A model generated the notes under the pieces. It saw nothing but the letters and a program-made list of their open reading frames with translations. It had not been told where the DNA came from and did not search any database. The position numbers and the translations under genes were made by a program. This document shows, one piece after another, positions 44,008 to 52,897 of a DNA stretch of 64,000 nucleotides. The first letter of the stretch is position 1, and the number at the start of each line of letters is the position of its first letter. Source of the DNA: JAPLHP01 sp963720375 (GTDB lineage: Bacteria > Chloroflexota > Dehalococcoidia > UBA2247 > RBG-13-53-26); NCBI GenBank assembly GCA_963720375.1, contig CAVRFM010000011.1, positions 1 to 64,000 on the forward strand. Direction: 5' to 3'.

Positions 44008-45225
44008 ATGGCAGAGCAACAGGAAGGGGCATTGACTGGGTATCGTGTACTTGATCTGGCTGACAAGAAGGGTGCGTATTGTACCAAGCTGCTGGCAGAT
44101 CTTGGAGCCGATGTGATCAAGGTCGAGAGCCCGGAAGGTGACCCCAGCCGGAGGATACCACCTTTTGCAGGTGATGTCCCCCATATGGAGAAAAGCCTGC
44201 ATTTTCTCTATCGGCATGCCAACAAGCGGGGGATAACTTTGAATCTGAAGGACCCCGCCGGCGAGACGATTTTCAAAAAAATGGTTAAGAAAGCAGATGT
44301 ACTGGTGGAGACCTATTCACCGGGATACATGGCAAGCCTGGGACTGGACTATGAGGCACTGAAGAAGATAAACCCGAAACTCATAATGGCAAGCATTACC
44401 GAGTTCGGTCAGACCGGCCCGTATAAGGACTGGAAGGGTTCTTCAATAGTTGACTACGCTATGAGCAATACGATGATCACCAGCGGCTTCCAGGATGGGG
44501 CACCGGTCAACCTGCCCGGCCTGGCATCGTATGATGCTGCTTCTCTGATAGCCGCCATACAAGCGGTTTTAGCACTCTATCTTCGCGGAAGCAAAGGACA
44601 TGGTCAATACATTGATGTCTCTGTGCATGAATGCTCACGTCTTGGCCTCTATCCCTGGATGCTCCCTATGTACTCGTATAACATCAACCCCGGCAGCCCG
44701 CCGCCGCCCCCCGATGGGCGCCTCGGCGCTGCAATATACCCCGTCTACCCCTGCAAAGACGGATTTATCCGGATTGTTGCCCTTACGCCGAGGCAGTGGG
44801 ATGCTCTGGTTAAAGTGCTTGATGAGCCTGAGGTATTAAAACTGCCTCAGTGGCGGGAGTTTTACTATCGCATCGGAAATGCTGCCGATCTCTATGCCCT
44901 CATGATAGAGTTCACCATGAAATATACCATGATTGAGCTGTTTGAGAGGGGGCATAAGGAGGGTGTTCCTGTTGTGCCGATCTATGATGTAGCCGGGTTT
45001 GTCAACAGCCCTCAGACAAAGGCGAGGAAGTTCTTTGTTGACATGGACCATCCTGTGGTGGGCAAGTTCAAGTACCCTGCCCCCCCCTATAAATGGACCG
45101 GTACATTCTGCGGCATGCGGCGCCCGGCCCCGTGTCTGGGCCAGCATAACGAGGAAATCTATTGCGGTGAGCTGGGTTTTTCCAAATATGATCTGGTCGC
45201 CCTCAGGCGTGCCGGGGTCGTGTAG
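44008..45225 (+). CDS. CoA-transferase family III (CaiB/BaiF), subunit 1
   Basis: Start at 44008 (MAEQQEGALTGYRVLDL) with AAAGGAGGTG. The 405-residue product has the family features LLADLGADVIKVESPEGDPS, LNLKDPAG, GQTGPYKDWKGS, GHGQYIDVSVHE and the C-terminal LGQHNEEIYCGELGF. These enzymes move CoA between carboxylic acids through mixed-anhydride intermediates. The second subunit gene follows after 17 bp with its own strong ribosome site. A heteromeric enzyme, as in benzylsuccinate CoA-transferase, is likely. The acid substrate cannot be told. Confidence 0.92.
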   Translation: MAEQQEGALTGYRVLDLADKKGAYCTKLLADLGADVIKVESPEGDPSRRIPPFAGDVPHMEKSLHFLYRHANKRGITLNLKDPAGETIFKKMVKKADVLVETYSPGYMASLGLDYEALKKINPKLIMASITEFGQTGPYKDWKGSSIVDYAMSNTMITSGFQDGAPVNLPGLASYDAASLIAAIQAVLALYLRGSKGHGQYIDVSVHECSRLGLYPWMLPMYSYNINPGSPPPPPDGRLGAAIYPVYPCKDGFIRIVALTPRQWDALVKVLDEPEVLKLPQWREFYYRIGNAADLYALMIEFTMKYTMIELFERGHKEGVPVVPIYDVAGFVNSPQTKARKFFVDMDHPVVGKFKYPAPPYKWTGTFCGMRRPAPCLGQHNEEIYCGELGFSKYDLVALRRAGVV

Positions 45226-45242
45226 GAAGGAGGTCAAGAAAA

Positions 45243-46463
45243 ATGCCAAACACTCCTCTGGAAGGAATACGGGTTCTGAGTTTCAGCCAGGGTGCTGTAA
45301 TACCTGATTTCGGCAAGATTCTCGGTGAGTTCGGAGCCGATGTCATCAAGATAGAGTCCAAAGAAGGCATGGATTTCATGAGGACTATTGGAGGGGATCC
45401 GAACAATATTGCCGGTTTCAATGAGTCGAACCGCAGTACGCGGAGTTTTGGGGTAAACCTGAAGAAGGAGGAGGGGAGGGAGATTGTCAGAAAGCTGATC
45501 AAGATGACTGACATCATAGGGGAAAACTTCCGCGGCGATGTTATGACGAGCCATAATCTGGATTACGAGAACGTACGCCGGATCAAACCCGATATCATCT
45601 ATGTTAGCAGTCAGGGTTTCGGCCGTGGCGGACCATATGCCGATTACCAGGCTTATGGGCCTATGCTGGCTGCCGCGTCCGGTCTGCTGGCGCTCTGGGC
45701 TCATCCTACCGACCCCTACCCTGTAGGGGCCAATGTGCCGCTTCCCGACCATATGGCAAGCAAGCAGGCGGTAGTGGCGGCCCTGGCTGCCCTGGACTAC
45801 AGACGGCGCACGGGTAAGGGGCAATTCATCGATATGTCTCAGGTGGAGATGGCAGCCGGCATGATTGGGGAAGCTTGCCTGGACTATACCATAAACGGAC
45901 GGATTCAGAAGCCGGTAGGGAACCGCAGTCCTTATGCTGCGCCCTACGGCTGCTATCGCTGCAAGGGCAACGATGAGTGGTGTACCATCAGTGTGTTTAC
46001 CAGCGATGAATGGGAGAGATTCTGTAAGGCGATCGGCAACCCGCCCTGGACGAAGGACCCCAAGTTCGCTGACGTTGTCAGTCGATTGAGGAACGTTGAT
46101 GAGCTGGATAAGCTGATTGGAGAATGGACTGCTCAACATGGCCCTCATGAAGTGATGAATGTCCTGCAGTCTGCAGGAGTAGCAGCCGGTATGTGCCAGC
46201 GGCCTGCCGACATTCTGAGTGATCTGCAGCTTAAATGGCTGAATGCCATCGTAGAGGTTGATCATCCCGTGTCAGGCAAGAGATTATATCCGGGCATACC
46301 CTTCAGGATGTCAGAGGTGAAGCTGCCTCCGAGCAGGCCGGCACCGCTTCTTGGCCAGCATACTGCGGAGATTTGCCGTGAGCTGCTGAAAATGTCAGAC
46401 GGCGAGATAGAGCAGCTAAAAGGGCAGGGCGCACTGGAGATTGCGGCCGCCAAAGCCAAGTGA
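45243..46463 (+). CDS. CoA-transferase family III (CaiB/BaiF), subunit 2
   Basis: AAGGAGGTC precedes ATG 45243. The 406-residue product shows VLSFSQGAVIPDFGKILGEF, GADVIKIESKEG, GFGRGGPYADYQAYGP, GKGQFIDMSQVEM and LLGQHTAEICRE. It is clearly homologous to the upstream gene but diverged, as is usual for the two chains of a heteromer. The pair stands alone as an operon, ended by the stem-loop at 46498-46532. Confidence 0.92.
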   Translation: MPNTPLEGIRVLSFSQGAVIPDFGKILGEFGADVIKIESKEGMDFMRTIGGDPNNIAGFNESNRSTRSFGVNLKKEEGREIVRKLIKMTDIIGENFRGDVMTSHNLDYENVRRIKPDIIYVSSQGFGRGGPYADYQAYGPMLAAASGLLALWAHPTDPYPVGANVPLPDHMASKQAVVAALAALDYRRRTGKGQFIDMSQVEMAAGMIGEACLDYTINGRIQKPVGNRSPYAAPYGCYRCKGNDEWCTISVFTSDEWERFCKAIGNPPWTKDPKFADVVSRLRNVDELDKLIGEWTAQHGPHEVMNVLQSAGVAAGMCQRPADILSDLQLKWLNAIVEVDHPVSGKRLYPGIPFRMSEVKLPPSRPAPLLGQHTAEICRELLKMSDGEIEQLKGQGALEIAAAKAK

Positions 46464-46486
46464 AGTAAGGACAATCTGTCCTCGGT

Positions 46487-46541
46487 GAAAAAAAGTGCGG
46501 TGCCAGCGATAAGGTATGAATCACTGGCACCGCTGCGTTTT
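46487..46541. terminator. bidirectional rho-independent terminator
   Basis: CGGTGCCAG (46498-46506) pairs with CTGGCACCG (46524-46532). On the plus strand it is followed by CTGCGTTTT, on the minus strand by CACTTTTTTTC, so it can end both the CoA-transferase operon and the convergent metallopeptidase gene. Confidence 0.8.
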
Positions 46542-46559
46542 ATGTAAGTTATCCGGTGA

Positions 46560-46946
46560 TCAGCCCGTACCCCTTTTGTTGCCCTTCCTGGCTTCGATCC
46601 TGCGCAGTTCATCATCATCGAATCCAAAATGATGGGCTATCTCGTGGCGGACTACTCTTTGTACCTCTTCTGCGATCTCCTTACTGGAACGGCATCTGGA
46701 CTCAATCGGCTTCTGGAAAATGATGATCTTGTCCGGGAGTGCCATGCTGTATGCCCTGGTGCGTTCGGTATGGGGGATCCCTTGATAGAGACCCAATAGA
46801 GTCATGCCGGGTCCCACGTTGGCCAGTTGCCTGCGGGTAGGAACGTCCTGTACTACCACATCGATGTTCTCCAGTTGACTCAGAAACTCCTCCGGCAGGT
46901 CGCCAACCGCCTCAGCTACCAGATCTTCAAACTCTGCTCTTTCCAA
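46560..46946 (-). CDS. minimal zincin metallopeptidase family protein (DUF1025-like)
   Basis: The 128-residue protein has VVRHEIAHHFGFDDDELRRI near its end. HExxH supplies two zinc ligands and the glutamate, and the following acidic residues fit the third ligand of this small metallopeptidase family. GMTLLGLYQGIPHTER and DKIIIFQKPIE are also characteristic of the family. Initiation is at a TTG (46946). A TATAAT on the minus strand at 47058-47053 may be the promoter. Biological substrate unknown. Confidence 0.87.
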   Translation of the reverse strand: MERAEFEDLVAEAVGDLPEEFLSQLENIDVVVQDVPTRRQLANVGPGMTLLGLYQGIPHTERTRAYSMALPDKIIIFQKPIESRCRSSKEIAEEVQRVVRHEIAHHFGFDDDELRRIEARKGNKRGTG

Positions 46947-47541
46947 CTAAGTTGTCTCCCCCAGAGCTCAATTGCTCCGTTGCGGTACTACCAGGCTTGC
47001 TTCCTTCATCATGTTCCTTCAGCTTGGTCCAACCGGGCGGGACTCTGATGATATTATAGCATTGGGTGCTTACCTTGAATGCAGAGTCTGGCCTGCATCA
47101 TGCAGGCTGATTATTGATCACAAGACAGGGTGTCTCTCACTTGATGATTAGCAGAACAGGCCGGTTGTGTTCAATGTCTTATGCCATAGTGCTATACTTA
47201 TAATTGATCGTAGTCAAACAAGAGTGGCCATCCTGTTTTAGGAAACCCCAGGTCTTGGATTCGAGGTGCCTTGACTTGCGGGTTTTCAGGGTTTGTATGG
47301 GAGTGAATGAGGCTAAGGTTATGGTTTTAGGAAATCGGCTGCTAAGGGGAAGACGAAGGATGATATTCAGCCTGAACTCAAAGGATTCCGGCTGGCATTT
47401 CTATCTCTGATTGAGGTCGGGCAACGCAAGGCAACGCGGTGTTTCCACCCCGGAAACAGGGCAAGAGTCCCCATTCGGTGAGACAATAGTATATATTCGG
47501 AGGATGTCGGAAAAAGTAGCACGCCTATCGGGAGGTTTGGG
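46947..47541. other. divergent intergenic region before typA
   Basis: No gene is recognised. Besides the minus-strand TATAAT (47053-47058), the plus strand has TATACT/TATAAT at 47193-47204 without a good -35. The ribosome site GGGAGG at 47530-47535 belongs to typA. Confidence 0.45.
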
Positions 47542-49389
47542 TTGGTTCAGAATCGCCGCAATGACATAAGAAACATAGCTATAATCGCCCACGTAGACCA
47601 CGGTAAGACCAGCCTGGTGGATGCCATGCTCAAGCAAAGCAAGGTCTTCCGGGACAATGAGCAGGTAGGGCAATTCATAATGGACCAGAATCCGCTGGAA
47701 CGTGAGAAGGGCATTACCATTCTGGCCAAGAATACTGCCTTGATCTATCGGGGAGTCAAAATCAATATCATAGATACCCCGGGGCATGCCGATTTCAGCG
47801 GGGAGGTGGAGCGGGTAATAAATATGGCTGACGGCTGCCTGCTGCTGATAGACTCTGTGGAAGGGCCAATGCCCCAGACCAAGTTTGTGTTGCGTCAGGC
47901 TTTGGGAAAGGGACTCAAGCCTATTGTGGTCATTAACAAGATAGACAGAGAGAATTCCAGGATAGCCGAGGTGGTCAGGCTAACCCAGGATCTCTTTCTG
48001 GAGCTGGTTACCAATGCTGACCAGCTTGATTTTCCGGTGCTTTACACGAGTGCCAGAGACGGTATAGCTATAACTGAGCCCGGGACTCAAGGCAAAGACC
48101 TGGTACCTCTCTTTGAATGTATCCTGCGGAATGTGCCGCCTCCGTCCATCGAGGATGGCCTGTTTCAGATGCTGGTATCCAACCTGGACTACAATAGCTA
48201 CAAAGGCAAGATTGCCATTGGCAGGATTCTCCGGGGCAGGGTAGCTCCCCATGACCCTGTGGTCGTTATTGATAAGGATGGAAACATTACAAACTATGAA
48301 ATCAGCCAGGTATTTACTCATCTCGGCCTTGAACGTCTGGAGGTAGAAGAAGCTCTGGCCGGTGATATCGTAGCCGTGACCGGTATAGAAAAAGTCAGCA
48401 TCGGAGATACCATCGCCAACCCGGAGCAACCCCAGGCTCTGCCGGGTATATATGTAGGTGAGCCTACAGTAGAGATGACCTTCGGGGTGAGCAACTCGCC
48501 GCTCGCCGGCAGGGAGGGGCAGTTCTGCACCTCCCGTCATTTGCGGACCAGGCTCTACAGGGAACTGGAAACCAACATCAGCCTCAGAGTCCAGGATACG
48601 GAGAATGCCGATGTCTTTCTGGTATGCGGCAGGGGGGAATTGCATCTGGCTATATTGATTGAGACTATGCGCCGGGAGGGCTACGAATTCCAGGTTTCCA
48701 AACCGGAGGCCATCACCAAGACAGTGGACGGCACGGTTCTTGAACCTGTGGAGTCTCTTACTATTGATACCAGAGAGGAGTACATCGGGATTGTGACAGA
48801 GATCCTGAGCAAACGGCAGGCCCGGCTCACTGACATGCGTAATGATGGAAAGGGTAACGTATATCTCGAGTATCGAATTCCCACCAGGGGACTGATCGGT
48901 TTCCGGAGTGCCTTTCTTACTGCCACCAGAGGTGAAGGAGTCATGAACACATTGTTCTTAGGCTACGAGCCCCTGGCCGGGGAGGTTGTTTCGGTTCGTG
49001 GTGGAGTGCTGGTAGCGTCAGCAGACGGTATAGCTCTTACCTATGGCCTTAATAATGCTCAGGGGAGAGGGGTTACCTTCATTGACCCCGGCGCACAGGT
49101 ATATGAAGGTATGATAGTAGGGCTGAATACACGCGGACAGGATATCTCTGTGAACGTATGCAAGGAGAAGAAACAGACCAATATCCGCTCATCCACTTCC
49201 GATTTTGCGATAAAGTTGACCCCTCCTATGAAGCTGAGCCTGGAGCAGTCCCTGGATTTCATAAATAACGACGAGCTGGTTGAGGTAACTCCCAAGAATA
49301 TAAGGTTACGGAAGAAGATGCTTACCCAGCATGAGCGGCTGAGGGCCAACTATACGGCACGGCGAAACCTGGGTGGAGATACCGACTGA
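47542..49389 (+). CDS. typA: translational GTPase TypA/BipA
   Basis: A 615-residue elongation-factor-like GTPase. G1 AHVDHGKTSL, switch I with REKGITILAKN, G3 DTPGHADF, G4 NKIDR and the G5 SA motif are all present. Domain II, the EF-G-like domains III and V (EPVESLTIDTREEYIGIVT) and the BipA-specific C-terminus (ETNISLRV, FINNDELVEVTPKNIRLRK) follow. It binds the ribosome and helps 50S assembly and stress adaptation. Initiation is at TTG 47542, six bases after GGGAGG. Length is normal and the gene is monocistronic, converging with glgP. Confidence 0.97.
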   Translation: MVQNRRNDIRNIAIIAHVDHGKTSLVDAMLKQSKVFRDNEQVGQFIMDQNPLEREKGITILAKNTALIYRGVKINIIDTPGHADFSGEVERVINMADGCLLLIDSVEGPMPQTKFVLRQALGKGLKPIVVINKIDRENSRIAEVVRLTQDLFLELVTNADQLDFPVLYTSARDGIAITEPGTQGKDLVPLFECILRNVPPPSIEDGLFQMLVSNLDYNSYKGKIAIGRILRGRVAPHDPVVVIDKDGNITNYEISQVFTHLGLERLEVEEALAGDIVAVTGIEKVSIGDTIANPEQPQALPGIYVGEPTVEMTFGVSNSPLAGREGQFCTSRHLRTRLYRELETNISLRVQDTENADVFLVCGRGELHLAILIETMRREGYEFQVSKPEAITKTVDGTVLEPVESLTIDTREEYIGIVTEILSKRQARLTDMRNDGKGNVYLEYRIPTRGLIGFRSAFLTATRGEGVMNTLFLGYEPLAGEVVSVRGGVLVASADGIALTYGLNNAQGRGVTFIDPGAQVYEGMIVGLNTRGQDISVNVCKEKKQTNIRSSTSDFAIKLTPPMKLSLEQSLDFINNDELVEVTPKNIRLRKKMLTQHERLRANYTARRNLGGDTD

Positions 49390-49453
49390 ATGTGCCTAAG
49401 ACGCTCTATTTAAGCACAGACAGGAATTTATTCCGCGTGCGCTCGAAGGACGT

Positions 49454-51595
49454 TTAACGGGAGCTTGAGGAAGGCTGCCGTATGTACAACCGGTCGGTAT
49501 ATTCCTTCATCATTCGCCGCGCGCAGAAGACGGGCACGATAGAGCGGATGGCCTCTTTGACCACAGTGATCCAGCCATGGGGCACGCCGCTCCGGTCCCG
49601 CTCGTAGAAGAGGGGCACAATCTCTCCTTCCAGGAGCTGATAGAGTGCCTCTGCATCTGCCTTGTCCTCTTCCTCCGGGCTGGGTGGTCTGAGACCATCG
49701 CCGATGACCCAGCCGTTGACACCATTGTATCCCTCGTACCACCAACCGTCGCTGACGCTGAGTTGAGGTACGCCGTTCAATGATGCTTTCATGCCGCTGG
49801 TTCCACAGGCTTCCTGGAGGCGGCGGGGGTTGTTCAACCAGAGGTCCACCCCTTGCACAAGAAGACGCGCCGTATGCATGTCATGGTCTCCGAGGAAGGC
49901 AATCCTCCCCATGAAGTCACGGTTTGCTGCCAGAGAGCATACCTCGTGAAGGCACTGTTTCGAAGGATGATCTGCGGGATGGGATTTGCCGGCAAAGACT
50001 ATCTGAATCGGGCGGAATGGGTCATTGGTGAGCCTCTTGAGGCGCTCGATGTCCTGGAAGATCAGCGCCGGCCGCTTATACCCCGCGAAACGCCGGACGA
50101 ATCCGATGGTCAGCACTTCCGGGTGGAGCAAGGTCCCCATTGCCATGATTTGTTTGGGCTCCAGTTCACCATTGGCCCAACCTCTCTGGGCGAACTCGAG
50201 GATGAGACCCAGAAGCTTGGACTTGAGTTGCCTGCGGATTTTCCAGAGTTCGTGGTCCGGGATATCGATAATATGCTCCCAAAGGTGCGGGTCATCATGC
50301 CAGTCCATCCAGTCCTGGCCCAGATACTTCTCGTACAGCTTGCCCATTTCGGGGGCAATCCAGGTAGGCACGTGGATTCCATTGGTTACATGTAAGATGG
50401 GCACCTTGTCCTCCGGGACTTTGGGCCACGTCTCGTGCCACATCTTCCGCGCCACCATGCCATGAAGCTTACTGACTGCATTGCAGCGATCAGCAGTGGC
50501 GAGGGCAAATGCCGTCATGTTGAAGACTCCGTCGTGGTGGCCATTCTCTTGCCCCAGCTCAAGAATGGCATCACGATCAATCTGCGACGAGTCAAAGTAA
50601 TTGCTGAAGTATTTAACCATTATCTCAACGGAGAAAACGTCGTGACCGGCCGGCACCGGCGTGTGGGTAGTGAAAACAGTAGCTGTCTTTACCTTATGGA
50701 TGGCTTCGGCAAGAGGGATGCCTTTCCCCACTTCCTCTCTGATGCGTTCCAGCATCATGAAGGCTGTGTGGCCTTCGTTGGCATGCCATATAGCCGGCTG
50801 GATGCCGAGCGCCCGCAGCACACGCACTCCGCCGATACCCAGGAGGATTTCCTGTTGGATGCGTATCTCCCGGTCGGCGGTGTAGAGACGGGCAGACAGT
50901 TGCCGGTCCTCCGGGGTATTCTCTTCAATATTGGTGTCGAGCAAATAGAGGGTTGTCCGGCCTACCAGGACCTGCCACACTCCGATGGAAACATCTCTCT
51001 GGCCCAACTGGACCTGTGCCAGTGGTCTATGCCCGCTGGAAGAGGAGATCTGGGTGACGGGAGCCTCATCGAAATCCAACTGGGTGTATATTTCCTCCTG
51101 CCAGCCGTCAGCGGATATGCGCTGATGGAAATACCCCTGGGGGTACATCAATCCCACCCCTATCAGCGGCAGACCCAGATCGCTGGATTCCTTGCAAATA
51201 TCGCCGGCCAGGATCCCCAGCCCGCCGGCATACAGAGGCAGAGAGTTGTGTATGGCGAACTCCGCCGAAAAATAGGCAATGGGCCCGGTCAAATCGTTAC
51301 GGTGCTTTGCAGCATACCAGGTGTTGTCCGCTGCCATATCGGCATCGAAGGCTTCCATTACAGTGTCGTAGAGGGTAAGAAACGCCGCATCAATGCTGGC
51401 CACTTGCAGCTTAACCGGGCTTATTTCGCGCAGCAGTTTGACGGGGTTGTGTCCCCCGAGTTTCCATACCGGATAGTCCAGGGTCCGGAAAAGATCACGT
51501 GCCTGGGAATGCCAGCTCCACCACAGGTTATGAGCAAGCTCGTTTAGCCTTCCGATGCGCCTTGGTAATACCGGGCCCGGAGCTTTGCTAATCAT
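49454..51595 (-). CDS. glgP: alpha-glucan phosphorylase (GT35, short type)
   Basis: The 713-residue product is of the archaeal/thermophile type. It shows AHNLWWSWH near the N-terminus, YFSAEFAIHNSLPLYAGGLG, WHANEGHTAFM, FTTHTPVPAGHD, HVTNGIHVPTW and RRFAGYKRP. The pyridoxal-phosphate lysine lies in CGTSGMKASLNG (Lys about 603). It releases glucose 1-phosphate from glycogen or maltodextrin. The length is shorter than the roughly 850 residues of many homologues, with the C-terminus ending soon after the PLP domain at IRQPSSSSR. GAGGAGAA precedes the ATG. No other glycogen genes are in the window. Confidence 0.95.
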   Translation of the reverse strand: MISKAPGPVLPRRIGRLNELAHNLWWSWHSQARDLFRTLDYPVWKLGGHNPVKLLREISPVKLQVASIDAAFLTLYDTVMEAFDADMAADNTWYAAKHRNDLTGPIAYFSAEFAIHNSLPLYAGGLGILAGDICKESSDLGLPLIGVGLMYPQGYFHQRISADGWQEEIYTQLDFDEAPVTQISSSSGHRPLAQVQLGQRDVSIGVWQVLVGRTTLYLLDTNIEENTPEDRQLSARLYTADREIRIQQEILLGIGGVRVLRALGIQPAIWHANEGHTAFMMLERIREEVGKGIPLAEAIHKVKTATVFTTHTPVPAGHDVFSVEIMVKYFSNYFDSSQIDRDAILELGQENGHHDGVFNMTAFALATADRCNAVSKLHGMVARKMWHETWPKVPEDKVPILHVTNGIHVPTWIAPEMGKLYEKYLGQDWMDWHDDPHLWEHIIDIPDHELWKIRRQLKSKLLGLILEFAQRGWANGELEPKQIMAMGTLLHPEVLTIGFVRRFAGYKRPALIFQDIERLKRLTNDPFRPIQIVFAGKSHPADHPSKQCLHEVCSLAANRDFMGRIAFLGDHDMHTARLLVQGVDLWLNNPRRLQEACGTSGMKASLNGVPQLSVSDGWWYEGYNGVNGWVIGDGLRPPSPEEEDKADAEALYQLLEGEIVPLFYERDRSGVPHGWITVVKEAIRSIVPVFCARRMMKEYTDRLYIRQPSSSSR

Positions 51596-52030
51596 ATATT
51601 ATTCTCCTCGAGGGATAGCTTTGGAATCCTGAGACCTTGATGGGGTGCGCACCTTGTTCTTATGGGTGAAAAGAGGGGTAGATAATCTTCAGACAATAGA
51701 GAGCGGCTTTGGAGAAAGCCCCCCCTGTCCCCTGGCCGGGTTTGGTGGATGAAGTAAACACCCACGGGGATATAGTATAGCATACCACACATCCATAAGT
51801 ACGGCGGATGACGGAGTCGAATCTCCTGCCATCATCTCCCATCTAAGTAGAGTCTAGGAGGATAACGTCACGGAAGTGTCTCGCATGATACTGTTGCTGT
51901 CACAACTTCCTATCAGGTGGGGCAGAGGATAGTAACAGAAGAGTCGCAGAGAATCGGGCGCATATGCCGGGGAGACGGGAAGCGTGATCTGGCATTTCTT
52001 TAACTGGCGAGGTGAGTATGCAGACAGCCG
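51596..52030. other. divergent-free gap between mscL and glgP, no gene recognised
   Basis: Both flanking genes point left, so this holds the glgP promoter region. No convincing promoter pair and no small gene were found. Confidence 0.35.
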
Positions 52031-52068
52031 ATAGTGAGCCAACCTGCTCAAGCAGGTTGGCTCACTAT
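52031..52068 (-). terminator. 18-bp perfect stem-loop behind mscL
   Basis: ATAGTGAGCCAACCTGCT and its exact complement flank a 2-nt loop CA. It is 33 bp beyond the mscL stop at 52101. The stem is unusually long and perfect, and lacks a T-run on the minus strand, so it could also be a recombination or protein-binding site. Confidence 0.55.
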
Positions 52069-52100
52069 ACTTCACCCCGATCGGCACAGCCGTCAGTGTC

Positions 52101-52565
52101 CTATGCAGGCTTCAAGTCTGAAGTGCAGTTCGCGCAGCGGGTTGCCTTGATAGGGATAGTGGAGAGGCAGTAAGGGCATTCCTTTGTGGTTGGCGCCCCT
52201 GCTGCCTTTGGCTTTTCTGCTGCCCGGCGCAGTCTGTTTATATAGCGGATCATAAGGAATATCACAAAAGCAACGATGAGGAACGTAATAACGTAGTTTA
52301 TGAACGTGCCATAGTTGATGGTGACCGCACCTGCAGCCTGGGCATCAGCAAGCGTACGGTAGGGCCCGGGCACGATCGCACCATTTTTGATGACCGCAAA
52401 GCGGTTAGCGATATCGACGTGGCCCAGCAGAAGGCCTATGGGGGGCATGATGATATCCTTCACCAGGGATGAGACAATGGCACCGAAGGCAGCGCCGATG
52501 ATGATGCCGACGGCCATGTCCACCACGTTGCCCCGCATGATGAATTCCTTGAACTCCTTCACCAT
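52101..52565 (-). CDS. mscL: large-conductance mechanosensitive channel MscL with zinc-ribbon tail
   Basis: MVKEFKEFIMRGNVVDMAVG and GIIIGAAFGAIVSSLVKDII (first transmembrane helix) with MPPIGLLLG are diagnostic, followed by the periplasmic loop and second helix FINYVITFLIVAFVIFLMI. It is an osmotic safety valve. After the cytoplasmic helix the protein adds CPYCLSTIPIKATRCANC, a zinc ribbon missing from standard MscL but present in some other bacterial lineages. GAAAGGAGGGAG precedes the ATG. TATAATATCGCAGTTG on the minus strand (about 52691-52676) resembles the -10 part of the promoter repeats and may drive it. Confidence 0.95.
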   Translation of the reverse strand: MVKEFKEFIMRGNVVDMAVGIIIGAAFGAIVSSLVKDIIMPPIGLLLGHVDIANRFAVIKNGAIVPGPYRTLADAQAAGAVTINYGTFINYVITFLIVAFVIFLMIRYINRLRRAAEKPKAAGAPTTKECPYCLSTIPIKATRCANCTSDLKPA

Positions 52566-52780
52566 TCTTGCTCCCTCCTTTCTATCGATTCACTGCTTGT
52601 GGTTCCGGATGCTCTCATTAACTGGTCTGGCCAATCCGGAATATGCCCTGCTTGCCTTGCAGAGCACCGCTATGATCAACTGCGATATTATAACACAGGC
52701 CTATGATGCTGGTCTTCGAGTGAACAGTGTCTCCATTATCTCCCGTCAGTCAGCAGCAGGCAATTGAATGCAAAGGGATT

Positions 52781-52819
52781 AACACGCCTTCGCCAAGAAA
52801 TCCCACGGCGTGTTATACT
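52781..52819 (+). promoter_or_regulatory. inverted repeat overlapping a -10 box
   Basis: AACACGCC (52781-52788) and GGCGTGTT (52807-52814) form an 8-bp dyad whose right arm runs into TATACT (52814-52819). It lies about 80 bp before the gene at 52898 and looks like an operator for a repressor. Confidence 0.5.
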
Positions 52820-52897
52820 GACACGAAACCAGAGCCCCGCATCTTATGGGGATCAGTCTGATTATTGTTAGAGCGTACAACAGGATGGAGGCATGCG

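Noticed and set aside
45234..46265. 343-codon frame opposite the second CoA-transferase
   Set aside because: Antisense shadow; composition rich in His, Arg and Pro, with no recognisable domain.
47204..47410. 68-codon plus-strand frame before typA
   Set aside because: No ribosome site or family motif; probably leader or promoter sequence.
50435..51547. 370-codon frame on the plus strand opposite glgP
   Set aside because: It lies wholly inside glgP in antisense, has no ribosome site or family motif, and mirrors the codon bias of the real gene.
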